A stretch of 64,000 bases of DNA from positions 3,286,001-3,350,000 of the forward strand of contig NC_088935.1 of the NCBI RefSeq assembly GCF_033473495.1, given 5' to 3'. This document shows positions 42,239-53,000 of this stretch, piece after piece (position 1 is the first letter of the stretch; every line of letters begins with the position of its first letter). The notes beneath the pieces are model-generated. The model had not been told where the DNA came from, did not search any database, and saw only the letters and a list, made by a program, of their open reading frames with translations. The position numbers and the translations under genes were made by a program. This stretch comes from Cercospora beticola (taxonomy: Eukaryota; Ascomycota; Dothideomycetes; Mycosphaerellales; Mycosphaerellaceae).

Positions 42239-43964
42239 ATGAGTCAAAACGATCCGCTTCTTGCGTTGCCGATGGTGGCAGTGCGGGATGGTGGTATTCT
42301 TTTCGGCGTCAGTGGTGAGTGTTCATTGTATCTCATGTTCGAGGATTGGAATGTTGACCAGTCTGTAACAAGGTTCCTCTGCAGCGGCTTCGGATGGTGA
42401 GTGGGTGACACCTGGCGAGAAGAGTCAGTTCTCCTTGGCCGAAGACGACTCAGTGAGGCAGCCAACGAGGCTCAAAGAATCACCCTCGACCCAGGACGAT
42501 GTCGAGCCGACCAAAACAGCCGCAATGCGAACGGTCACAACGCAGCTTTCACAGTGCTCAATCACGCTCACTGCTGCCCATCCCGGTGTCACCATGATCG
42601 GCGAGACGATTGATGGCTCACATGTCAACCTGTTTTGCGACATCAATCCCCAGATATCATGCTGGAACATGGCCACAAATTGTTCGATCATCCCCATAAT
42701 GTTCCTCATGGTGTACGCTTGTCTACATCACTTTTCATGGCGCTTTAAATCGAAGAATGAAACCGAACAAGCCGTCGAAGCTCGTGGGAGCCAAAAGTCG
42801 GCCCAAGACGATAGCTGCAGGTCTCAAAGTCGGCCAGGAGATGTTGCAGCTGAAAGAGCAATGAATCGGACTGTGTTCGATGAAGTGGTAAATGCTGCAA
42901 GTCGCCGATTGCGAGAAAGGAAAGCTCAGCCATGGGCAAATATCAGCCCCCAAGAGCTCTCTGTAGGAGTGTTGGCAGTCTTGCAAGGCCTGAACGACGT
43001 CGTGATGCCTGCCAGCAAGCCTATTGAAGTGGCCGAATCCGACGATGTCAACAAACTCGCCCGAAAACCCACGTCTGCTGGCGACGCTGGCCCCGTCACA
43101 GCCGCTGAAACTACCAGAGAAGTGTCAGAGCCGGGCAGTTCAAGCAGTCGTGGCCGCTTCGTTGAGCCGGATAGCAACGACGAACCAGCTCCTCCCCAGC
43201 TCCAAGATGCAGATGACCAAGCCAGCAGGCCTCAGCATCGAGCATCTGAGCTGCACACAACTTCAAAAATTAGCTCGAATCCGCAGCAAAGGCCAGAGTC
43301 TCGGCTCGACGACGACAATAATGCAACTGTCCGAGAGGAACGGGAAATAGAGAATGCGGACACTGGTGGGCATGAGTCTCCTTTAGAGCGCGATGTCGAT
43401 CTGCAACCCGAGCAGAACACGGCCAGCGATGAACACAGTCCGGCGACTCAGAGCAGCCACATCCCGGTCAATGTTCCTAGAAGCAGTCCGAACGCTGCCA
43501 TGCCCGAAGCGCACCTTAGCAGTACCCTCGACAGATCGCTTCGAAATGGAAATGTCCACGACCGCAATGATGCGACAAGTGCTGGCCATCGAACCGACGC
43601 GCCGCATCCAGCAGATCAGGGTGATGTAGTAACATCAATCGAGCCGGCAGATTTGATAGAGACGTTGTCGTTCGATGAGCAACGGCGCGAGTCGGCAGCC
43701 GCAATTTGGGCACCTTCCAGTGATCCGCACGTGGTGTTGCCGAAGGAGACCGCGATGGCCGGTCGTTCGATGTCAGCTCCCGTATTCTCAGATGCTACCG
43801 CAGCGCGAGAAGACCTTGAAACAGTCGTGGAGGCTGTTGCAAGGCAGAGATCCGAGAGGAGTTTATCGAATCCTCTTCCTCTGCCCTCTCCACCGCCCAT
43901 GCAACCCTCGGTGGCGCCTGACATTGGCGGGGAAGGCAGGAGATCGTTCGAGGCAGCATTTTAG
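42239..43964 (+). CDS. Unknown protein with one membrane span
   Basis: Exons 42239-42314 and 42373-43964, with a 58-nt intron (GTGAGT..AACAAG), encode 555 residues. The first exon adds MSQNDPLLALPMVAVRDGG and the frame is continuous through LFGVSGSSAAASDGEWVTPG. One hydrophobic helix, CSIIPIMFLMVYACLHHF (about 135-155), divides a 130-residue N-terminal part from a long hydrophilic C-terminal region rich in Ser, Pro, Glu and Asp. A short conserved-looking helix, FDEVVNAASRRLRERKAQPW, followed by ISPQELSVGVLAVLQGLNDV, may be the only folded part of the tail. No family is recognised. The lack of a signal peptide suggests insertion by the internal helix. Confidence 0.65.
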
Positions 43965-44165
43965 GGAATGTGTGCTACTGCGATGGGGGCCCGTGCAATT
44001 ATGCAGAAAAGTATGACAATTCGTTCCATGTACATGTTGTAAGTGCAGTTATTGAAGGCCATCATGGTTTGCTTGGCGCACGTGGCAGCGCGTCCCAAGG
44101 TTCGCGTGGCTGATGATGCTTGCCTCGTTGCACACCATGTCGCCGCGTTCGAGCTCCCACTCCCC

Positions 44166-47015
44166 ATGGCCTCCGCTGCCAACGACGCCGCCGCCGCCGA
44201 GCCTCCGGTGCGCCTGTCACTCCCTCTTGAGTTCCAGCAAGAGATCTTCCACTCCCTGCGCGATGAGGACCAGCTTCTCATCCTGGCGCGAGGTCTCGGC
44301 CTGCTCCGCCTTGTCACCAATCTCCTGCACTCCTACGATGCGGCAGGGCACAACCTCGTCATCCTCGTAGGCGCAGAAGATCGCGAGAATGACTGGATCG
44401 GCGAGTCGTTGGCTGAGCACGCCGCCGTGTCCGGCAGTCCGCAGTGCAGAGGCATGCAGCTGGTCAACACCGATATGACCAATGTCACGCAACGCGAGAG
44501 AATGTACAAGCGCGGCGGCATTTGCTCCATTACCTCTCGCATTCTGATCGTCGATTTCTTGTCGGGCTTGCTGGACCCGGCTACTGTCACCGGGCTGGTA
44601 GTATTGCATGCCGAACGGGTGGTAGCAACAAGCCTGGAAGCATTCATCGTGCGCATCTTTCGCCAGAAAAACAAGAAGGGCTTTCTGAAGGCTTTTTCTG
44701 ATCAGCCCGAGCCCTTCACTACCGGCTTTCAACCTCTGACCAACGTTCTCAGGAACCTCTTTCTGCGAAAGCCCGTTCTATACCCTCGTTTCCATGTCAC
44801 AGTCGCAAAGAGCTTGGAGGGTAAGAGGAAGGCAGAAGTCATTGAGCTGGAGGTGCCCATGACCGAAGCGATGCGCGATATACAGAATGCTGTCTTGGAA
44901 TGCGTAGAAGTCAGTATTTCGGAGCTGAAAAAGATGAACTCCGGCGTCATCGAGCTCGACTTCACCATGGACAGCGCGTTGCACAGATCGTTCGACTCGA
45001 TCGTCAGACGACAGCTCGATCCAGTGTGGCACAGAGTGTCGTTTAGAACAAAGATGATAGTTCGCGATCTGACCATGCTGAGGAACATACTCCATTCACT
45101 ACTTGTGCTGAACGCAGTAGACTTCAATAAGTACATCGATGTCGTTCTCGCAGCCAGCCAGCCTCCGCCAGGCAGCTCGAGAAAAGAAGTTTCCCCCTGG
45201 CTCTTCCTTGATGCTGCTTCCGTGTTGCTTGACAACGCGAAGCGGAGAGTGTATACCGGAAAGATTACCGATGGCCCGCTCGCCAATGCTGAAAGGGAAG
45301 GCCTCAACCCCGTACTCGAAGAGCTCCCGAAATGGGCTCTTCTGGCAGAGATACTGGAGGAAATCGAGCGAGATGTCTACTTCAACCCGCAACCCCAGGA
45401 CGAGTCGAGTGGCAGTATTCTGATCATGTGCGCAGATCACAACACCTGCAGACAGTTACGAGAATATTTGCAGACAATGCACAACGAGGTGGACGAGAGC
45501 GGCGCAGGTCAGGGTAGCGATGATGACATTACGAAAGAGCGACAACCGAGCGGCAGTTATATGATGCGAAGGAAATTGCGCAATTACTTGATCTGGAAGC
45601 GTGATTTCGCTCGTGTGAGCAATACCCTCTTCGCTGCTAACGAGAAAGAGATCAACGGCACAGCACGGCACGCTTCGGGTCAGCTCAAGGGCGGTAAGGC
45701 GCCACCCAACAAGAGGAGAAGAATTCGAGGAGGTGGCAACGCGGGAGCGGCTCCTGGGCGGAATGCCAATGGTGCTCTATCAGTTGCTGGCGACAAGGAG
45801 TCTCATGTCCAAGCACTCATGAATGAGCTTGCAGTGAACGACCTCGCAGATGATGCAGCGGCAGCGAAAGTCGATATTGGCGCCGATCCTCTGGATGACA
45901 TGGACGACTATTACGAACTTTACGACATGAAAGACCTTGTACTGGTACATCCTTATGATGGCGACATGGATGACCACCTTTTGGAAGAGATCAAACCGCG
46001 ATACGTGATTATGTATGAGCCTGATGCGGCATTTATCAGACGAATCGAGGTCTACCGAAGCAGCCACAGCAACCGGCAGGTCCGAGTCTACTTCATGTAT
46101 TATGGCGGAAGTGTGGAAGAGCAACGATACCTCAGCACAGTACGGAGGGAGAAGGACAGCTTCACCAAGCTGATTCGCGAGCGCGGAAACATGGCTATGA
46201 CATTCACGCATGACACCGACAACCAGGATCCGCAAGAGGCATTTCTGCGCACCGTCAACACGCGTATTGCTGGTGGCGGTCGACTCATGGCAACAGCTGA
46301 ACCTCCTCGCGTGGTGGTGGACGTACGAGAGTTTCGCAGCAGTTTACCCTCGTTGCTACATGGACGCAACATGGTCATAGTCCCTTGCATGTTGACAGTT
46401 GGCGACTATGTCTTAACGCCAGATGTTTGCGTCGAGCGAAAGTCTGTCAGTGATCTGATCTCGTCTTTCAACAATGGTCGCCTCTACAACCAGGCAGAAA
46501 CGATGCTGCAACACTACAAAGCGCCCATGCTACTCATCGAATTCGATCAACAGAAAGCATTCACACTGGAACCCTTTGCCGACTTGTCCTCTTCCCTCGG
46601 CACACATAGCATAGTCGGGAATGATCTTCAATCGAAACTAGTCCTTCTGACTCTCGCCTTCCCACGGCTGAAGATCATCTGGTCTTCATCGCCTTACCAA
46701 ACTGCTGAAATTTTTGAAGAGTTGAAGAACAAGCAGGAGGAGCCAGACCCGATCAAGGCTGTGCAAATAGGTCTAGAGCAGGGAGAAGATCCCGAAACAA
46801 GGACCTTCAATCAGACACCTCAGGACATGCTGCGATGTGTGCCAGGAGTCACGAACAAAGCGCTGAATAAGCTGATTTTGGAATACCGAAACGTGCAGGA
46901 AGTGGCGAATGCTGATGAGGCAGAGCTAGCAATAATGATTGGCAAGGAGAACGCGAGGCAGATAAGAGCTTTCTTCGACCGGAGTGTCTGGGACGACGGG
47001 GTCGGGGAGGAGTGA
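44166..47015 (+). CDS. RAD1: XPF/Rad1 structure-specific endonuclease subunit
   Basis: An intron-free frame from the ATG at 44166 gives 949 residues. With Rad10/ERCC1 the protein cuts 5' of bulky lesions in nucleotide excision repair and processes recombination intermediates and crosslinks. The N-terminal half is the degenerate helicase-like region (LPLEFQQEIF, LARGLGLLRLVTNLLHSYDA, LIVDFLSGLLDP). The ERCC4 nuclease has VVVDVREFRSSLPSLL and the signature VERKSVSDL (ERKxxxD, about 757), then LLIEFDQQKAF. The C-terminus carries tandem helix-hairpin-helix motifs (DMLRCVPGVTNKALNKLI). An in-frame ATG at 44064 would add 34 residues not seen in relatives, so 44166 is preferred. An insert of basic, Gly-rich sequence (KRRRIRGGGNAG) is probably a nuclear signal. 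Confidence 0.95.
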   Translation: MASAANDAAAAEPPVRLSLPLEFQQEIFHSLRDEDQLLILARGLGLLRLVTNLLHSYDAAGHNLVILVGAEDRENDWIGESLAEHAAVSGSPQCRGMQLVNTDMTNVTQRERMYKRGGICSITSRILIVDFLSGLLDPATVTGLVVLHAERVVATSLEAFIVRIFRQKNKKGFLKAFSDQPEPFTTGFQPLTNVLRNLFLRKPVLYPRFHVTVAKSLEGKRKAEVIELEVPMTEAMRDIQNAVLECVEVSISELKKMNSGVIELDFTMDSALHRSFDSIVRRQLDPVWHRVSFRTKMIVRDLTMLRNILHSLLVLNAVDFNKYIDVVLAASQPPPGSSRKEVSPWLFLDAASVLLDNAKRRVYTGKITDGPLANAEREGLNPVLEELPKWALLAEILEEIERDVYFNPQPQDESSGSILIMCADHNTCRQLREYLQTMHNEVDESGAGQGSDDDITKERQPSGSYMMRRKLRNYLIWKRDFARVSNTLFAANEKEINGTARHASGQLKGGKAPPNKRRRIRGGGNAGAAPGRNANGALSVAGDKESHVQALMNELAVNDLADDAAAAKVDIGADPLDDMDDYYELYDMKDLVLVHPYDGDMDDHLLEEIKPRYVIMYEPDAAFIRRIEVYRSSHSNRQVRVYFMYYGGSVEEQRYLSTVRREKDSFTKLIRERGNMAMTFTHDTDNQDPQEAFLRTVNTRIAGGGRLMATAEPPRVVVDVREFRSSLPSLLHGRNMVIVPCMLTVGDYVLTPDVCVERKSVSDLISSFNNGRLYNQAETMLQHYKAPMLLIEFDQQKAFTLEPFADLSSSLGTHSIVGNDLQSKLVLLTLAFPRLKIIWSSSPYQTAEIFEELKNKQEEPDPIKAVQIGLEQGEDPETRTFNQTPQDMLRCVPGVTNKALNKLILEYRNVQEVANADEAELAIMIGKENARQIRAFFDRSVWDDGVGEE

Positions 47016-47326
47016 GCTTTGCGAAATCACTTCAGCTCACACCGCTTGAAAAGCTCGCTCGTGCATCTGTCCCTTGTAGTGCCACTTTCGCTCAGGTTTT
47101 CTCTCAATTCTATTGAGTGAGATCCAGATATCGATCTGCGACCATACACACACGCGCCCAAGGTTGTTGAAGCTTCGACGCTCAGTCGTGCCTGATCACC
47201 TTTCGAAGTGAGGAGACTCCAGATGATTGATCGCATGTGCATGCTCAGGTCCAAGTCATCATTGGACGCCTTCCTGTCAGCGCTCACAGCATCATCGGCG
47301 CCTTTCCCAAGACACACGACGCCACG
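47016..47326. other. Short intergenic region
   Basis: 311 bp between RAD1 and the next plus-strand gene, containing 3' and promoter sequence. Nothing distinct is visible. Confidence 0.35.
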
Positions 47327-48676
47327 ATGGCTGGCTACGATGTGCTCGCAGCAATAAATGGCACGCGCACGAACGACTCAACTGCCGAGCTGTTTCGCAA
47401 GTCCAACTTCGCTCATCGCCTCTCTACACAGAGGTCTTCCGCGATGGAAGATAAGGCCTCCCCGACCTTACTTCACCCGCGACAACACTACGCAAGCCTC
47501 CAATCACAGACCGACAGTCCAGTTCCGGTGAACCGCAGCTCACTTCTTGCGCGGTACAGTACGGGAACAACATCCTTCCACAGGGGACGCGCCCCACCTG
47601 CGCATACAAGAACTGAAGAATCGGAGTTCAAAAGCGGCATCTCGACAAGAATCTTGAATGGCATGGCGCCGAAGCGTCGAAATGTGTTGAGTGGAGCTGT
47701 AGAGCACGAGACAGAAGGACAGGCTGCGTCGAAGCGACAGAAATTATTTGATAACCACCACCGTGTAAGGCCGTCTGCGAACGTGCTTCTCGATCGACGC
47801 CGCACTGCTCGCAATAGCACACCAGATTCCTCAGATAATGAAGATACGGCATTACACAGCGCGAGCAGCGTCGAGGATGCGAGACCCTTGTTTGTATCGC
47901 CAAGTTTAACACCACTTCGCGAACGCTCTTCCACAATCGGCACCGACAAGCAGACTGAACCTAAAACACGCACAATGGACTATCAGCGCTTTCTAGACCG
48001 CAAAGTGGTCAAGTACCTCATCGAAAACCGAATTAAGCCCTCTGACAAGAATTCGGGATGGAACGCAGAAGATCGATGGAGCTTTATATTAAGCAGCTAT
48101 GATAACAAGCTGAAAGAACGCGAAAAGGCTGGTGGCTCATGGCGTTCCTTGTGGCCAGACTATTACCGTGCTCGGGGTGAGAACGAGGATATGGAGTGGC
48201 TGCGGAAGACGTTCTCAGGCTATTTGGCCGGTGCCCCTTCTCCAACGGGCGTAAGTCAGCCTGGACTAGGGGAATTCAACGACGAAGACGATGAGGAGGT
48301 CGTGGTGAAGCGCGAGGAAGTGGAAGTGCATGAGGCTCGGCAGAATGATTCGGAGCTGCAGTTGCCCGCGTCTCCGAGCAGTAGAAAGAATGGCACCTCT
48401 CGTCGCAGATGGGGAACAACGCGTCGCCAGCCTCGTTCACGACGCACCAGTAAAGAAGAGCACGAGATCCATGTTTCTTCTATCAAGACTCGCGGATCGA
48501 CTTCAGTTCCACAGGTCGCTGGCCCAGAGTGGCGGCAGTATTGGGAGTTACGCAACGATGGAAGTGCAGTTCTGGTAACGCCTCGCGTTTGGAAGTGGAA
48601 TTCAAGTTGTGAGCTGGTCGCATGGCCGCCTTTGGAACACATCTTGCCTCCACTCGAGCCAATACCGCAGCCATGA
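47327..48676 (+). CDS. Unknown, probably nuclear protein
   Basis: An intron-free frame from the ATG at 47327 encodes 449 residues. Most is low complexity and basic, with likely nuclear signals (MAPKRRNVLSG, ASKRQKLF, RRRWGTTRRQPRSRRTSK). One folded-looking block of about 85 residues (about 215-300) contains DYQRFLDRKVVKYLIENRIK, GWNAEDRWSFILSSYDNKL, WRSLWPDYYRARGENEDMEW and LRKTFSGYLAG. This looks helical and rich in conserved Trp and Arg, as in DNA- or protein-binding modules, but no named family is recognised. A final segment ends in WRQYWELRNDGSAVLVTPRV and WKWNSSCELVAWPPLEH. The frame is open earlier, but 47327 is the first in-frame ATG. Confidence 0.75.
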   Translation: MAGYDVLAAINGTRTNDSTAELFRKSNFAHRLSTQRSSAMEDKASPTLLHPRQHYASLQSQTDSPVPVNRSSLLARYSTGTTSFHRGRAPPAHTRTEESEFKSGISTRILNGMAPKRRNVLSGAVEHETEGQAASKRQKLFDNHHRVRPSANVLLDRRRTARNSTPDSSDNEDTALHSASSVEDARPLFVSPSLTPLRERSSTIGTDKQTEPKTRTMDYQRFLDRKVVKYLIENRIKPSDKNSGWNAEDRWSFILSSYDNKLKEREKAGGSWRSLWPDYYRARGENEDMEWLRKTFSGYLAGAPSPTGVSQPGLGEFNDEDDEEVVVKREEVEVHEARQNDSELQLPASPSSRKNGTSRRRWGTTRRQPRSRRTSKEEHEIHVSSIKTRGSTSVPQVAGPEWRQYWELRNDGSAVLVTPRVWKWNSSCELVAWPPLEHILPPLEPIPQP

Positions 48677-48851
48677 GGTACGAAGTAGTAGAGAGTTGAG
48701 GATGTCCTTAGATCGACCAACTTTGATCTTGTTGTGAGTCGATATATACTACCACAAGCCAAAGTCTCCTAGATAATACAGTTTGAGCGGCTGATGCTGG
48801 GAGCTGTTTCACTTTACTTCACATCTCCAACGCCATTCCATCTCCAAATGC

Positions 48852-49407
48852 TCATTTGATACTCTGCCTCAACTCCTCCTTCCTCGCCTGCGCCTCCGCA
48901 TCAGCCGCTCTCCTCCTCTCCAACTCAGCAGTAACACCTTCTGCTCTCTTCTTCGCAAGTTCATCTTCCCAGACCTGCCAGACTGTTTCATCAAAGATTA
49001 GTATCGTCATCCTGCGGCAAGAACGTATCAAGAGAAACAAAGACTTACTGTGCTTATCACTCTTCGAATAATCCTTCAATTTATTCACAAACGAGTCAAA
49101 ATCTTCTTGCTTCTCCTTTCTCCGTTCTAGTGATCTGCGTTGAAGTTCGGGGTTGTATTTCTAGATTTCCTGTCTCAGTGATCTGAATTCTTGGAACGAA
49201 GTCGGCAACTTTCTCGCCGGTGTGGAAAAAGTGACATACCATGAATAGTTCCTCTTCCGTTGGCGTCACGTAGTAAATCAGTGCTGGACCGCCTATGCAC
49301 ATGATACCGCCGCTGTGATTCGAGTGTTAATAGTGCACCGGGAGAAACCAGTTCTTGGCGGAAAATACATACGCAGCAGCCATCTTTACCCAAGTGACCG
49401 TCCTCAT
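48852..49407 (-). CDS. CBP4: Cbp4, cytochrome bc1 complex assembly factor
   Basis: Four small exons (49407-49373, 49312-49240, 49160-49049, 48982-48852) with introns of 60, 79 and 66 nt encode 116 residues. Cbp4 is an inner-membrane factor that binds newly made cytochrome b with Cbp3-Cbp6 and assists complex III assembly. The assembled protein matches the family throughout: [19 protein letters not shown] (membrane anchor, about 5-25), [37 protein letters not shown] and [20 protein letters not shown]. The junctions LFM|KYNPEL and SDKH(I)W fall inside conserved motifs, which fixes the splices. The last part is a charged helix. Length agrees with filamentous relatives. Confidence 0.93.
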
Positions 49408-50062
49408 GGTGGCAAGTGGTGGGCGAGCCTCCGCCTTGCGCACTCAGCTGCAACTTTGCTTGATCCGACCTGCTGTTCGTGAAGTCCCACCGAATTTCGA
49501 AGGCGATTCAAGTTCAAATGTTGATGCTGTTCGATGTTGTTTGTTGGAAGTGATGTTGTCAAAGTCGATTGCTTCATTGGAAGACACAAGCCTACTCCAT
49601 GGCGCGCTAAACCCAATTAGGCAATGGAAGAGCCCGGGAGACGGAATTGAGAAATGGAAGACAGCGTTGATGAGAAGAAGCTCTCGCTGTAGAATGCGCT
49701 TTTAGGTAGTAACAGCTAATTGCTTAATAGGTTTCGATCAATGCTCTATCCAAAGGTCTAATTTGAAATCGCAGAAAATTTCGATGCAATGCCTCCACCC
49801 ATTGTGCAACACCTCGAACGCCATGCTTTGAATCATCCTGTGGTATCACTCAACCCCCGTATCCTGCCCGTCGCGAAAAGAATGATGCGACGCGTTTTGT
49901 CTTATGTACAAGTTAGTCTGCAAAAGATGGCTCGCGTGTGAGATCTTCCGCAATCGTTACAAGGAAACTTTGAATCGGAGGTGCTTCATTCTTCCTCCAC
50001 CGTGGTGTTTGGGCGTCCGTCTCTTCGTGTGTATTTCATGCCACTTCCATTTATGCACCTCA
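49408..50062. other. Intergenic region between two minus-strand genes
   Basis: About 655 bp: the CBP4 promoter and the flippase 3' region. Frames such as 49355-49705 (plus) and 49404-49616 (minus) overlap and have no features. Confidence 0.4.
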
Positions 50063-53000
50063 TCAGCTTTGCTCGTTTCGCAGATCACCACTGATGTCCT
50101 GCCTCATCTTACTCTCTCCTCTTTTGTGAGTCTTTGTCCCTGTGCTGTGACTTGATTCCACTCGTGTGAGGTACGCAGCACTCGTGAAGTCGTTGCTTGC
50201 TTCGAACGATGGCCTTGTTCTGTCCATGCTCGATCTCAATCTGTCGAAGGACGGTCGTGCCCTGTCCACGCTGTGTCTCGTAACGCCATCGGGACCAAAA
50301 TACTCGGTTCTGGTCCATGTCGGTGTCACACCGCCGGGCGTCTGAGAAGGCGTGTCATAATTTGAACTCGCTGCAGTCTGGATCATGCTCAGACCGCTAG
50401 GAGCCAAGGCCGGCGCACCGTTGCCATTCGCGTGACTTGTGGTGTACGTCGCGTTGGGTCCCATTGCGCCAGGTCCGGATCCTGGGTAAGCAGGAGGATA
50501 ATGCGATGCAAATGGATCCACGCTCGGCCGCCCAGAATGACCGGTGTAATCAGTTCCGTCGCTCCCGTTATGACTTCGAGGATTTTTAGTTCCGGCCTCT
50601 GATGGAGGATATATCGGCCGCATGTCTTCGTCCATCGTCGGCCTTCCAGCATTTGGAGATCCGTTGCGCCGATGACCGATCTTTTCTTGCCTTTGGCCGT
50701 TGCTAAGCTCACTGCTTGAAGTGCTGCCTGCTGCAAGCTTTCCCGTAGCGCCCATCGCGCCGCCCGCCGTCAACTTCTCTGGCTCAACATTCTTGAGATA
50801 GTCAAATTTGCCCTGTCGCACTTGCTCTCGAACAATGTCGATATCGTACGGCATATACATTTTCTGGAACGACTTAGCAGCGAAGCGGGGCAACAAAGCC
50901 AGGATCACCGTCAACAGGGCGACAGCCCAATAAGACAGCGCTCCGTAGACCTGTGGTGCTGCCTCATAAAAGGTAAAGCCAGCCGTGAAAGACGTGTAGA
51001 CGCCCGTCCAGAACCAGATCAACAAGATGGAAATAGCTGTTATGAGGCACATGAACCAGTCCCAGCGGTATGTGTTGATGAGGATGTACACGTTGACGAT
51101 GACGACGATAGGATTCGCAATGTAAACTCCCATTCTCTTGTAGTCGTTCACACCACGTCCGGACTCGGTAGCGAAGGTCGCGGGAGCAAATAACAAGTAG
51201 GTGAAGTAGAAGCAGATCACGGACTGGTACAGTCCATCGATCATGTAGACCCAGAACTTCGTCTGCGTCCACTCCTTTTGTTCGATGCCGCGGCGATACA
51301 GCTGAGGAACAGCCAGTGAGACCTTGTCGTCCACGTCTTGATCGAGGATACCCTGGAAGATGATTGGCAGGGACGTGAACGCCAAATTGTACAGCAGGAT
51401 GTACGAGTAGTCGAATGCGTACGAACAATCGAAGTTTGTGTATACTTGGAACCAGAAGAGGGCAAAGACCCAGATGATGTTCTGCAAATTGTGAGCATAA
51501 GGTCATGATCAACGAAGCGCGAACTTACCTTGTAGAAGAAGTTGGCAACACATTCGGCCATACGCCTGTAATCCCAACGACCGTGTACGAGAAGCAGTCG
51601 TGTCAAGTAGCGGAACTGGCCGATAGCGTAGTCCGAACTCATTACAGCTTGACGACCTTCTTCTCCGGCGATACCAACACCGACATCCGCCTCTTGGATC
51701 ATGGCAACATCGTTGGCACCATCACCGATAGACAACGTCATAACTTCCAGTGTATGCTTCACCAAACCAACGACGGCGGCCTTTTGCGATGGAGAAACAC
51801 GACAGCAGAGCACAGATCTACACTCTTTGCAGAGCAGCAAGAATTTCTGTCGCAACCGGTCGTCGAGCACAAGTTTGAGAGTGTCGCCGTCAATGACCAA
51901 GGCATGGGTTGGAGCCGGTGGCTCGTGATTCTTCTTTGCAGCCTTCAGCTCTTCATCACTACCAGTCTTGCCGAAGGTAGCGAGATGCTTGTTGAGCTCT
52001 TCCTCGGCTTGTGCGAAGTTGTCGTCTTCTACTTTCAACACGATCAAATCCATGTCGTTGTCAAGTAAGTTGCAGGAGAACCCGATGTTGATCGCCGTCT
52101 CGACCTTGTCGCCAGTCAAGACCCACAGCTTGATACCCGCCTGGGCGAGGAGGGCGATCGAGTCGGGGACGCCATCTTGGAGACGGTCTTCAATGGCAGT
52201 ACCGCCAAGCAATGTCAGCTCGCGTTCAATGCGATCGGCAACTTCTTCCAGCTTTGTTTCTCGATCTTGGACAGCAGCCGCTGCGAGCTCGTGGTCGCGA
52301 TTCCATTCCTGGTACTCATCTTCATCAAGATCTCTTTGCGCGATACACAGCGTTCGAAGACCTTCGCGGGCGAACATTTCGAGGTGCTCGGCAGTGGCCT
52401 TACGAAGCTCGGCCTGTTCACCCTTTGCTAGTCGAGAATAGATGATACTATCAGCACCCTTGCAGAAAAGGATGATCTTGCCATTGGGCATGCGAATGAT
52501 CGCCGACATGCGTTTCCTGGTAGAATTGAATTCGAGAATGTTCAGAACTGTGTACTCGCGTTCTTCGCCGAGGATATTGAGGATGATCCCGTCGTTGGAG
52601 CGGCCCACCACGGTATAGCCGCAATCTCGTGCAGTAGCTACGAGAGCAGCCTCATCCGGACTCTGCGCCTTGAATTCTATCCGAGGTGGGTCTCCGGGAG
52701 TCCGTTCGGTGATGACACTGTGGCAAAGGGCGAGGGCAAGCATGAACTGTTCAGTCGCCGCCTTCTGTACGGGCCCGCTGTCACCCCCCAGATCTTGAAT
52801 GTAGTCTGGCGCAACAAAGGTCAAGTCATCGTCTCGCAGATAGGGGTTGTCGTGCAGCTTGCGGATGAGTCCCAGCATCTTAACGCGATCCTCAGCGATT
52901 CGTTGCCTCTCCTGTTGCCCAACTTCTTCGACGTTGATACCCTGCCGTTTCTGCATACCAGCGAGCGCTTCTGTATAAGCCTCACCGTATGGCACGCCGT

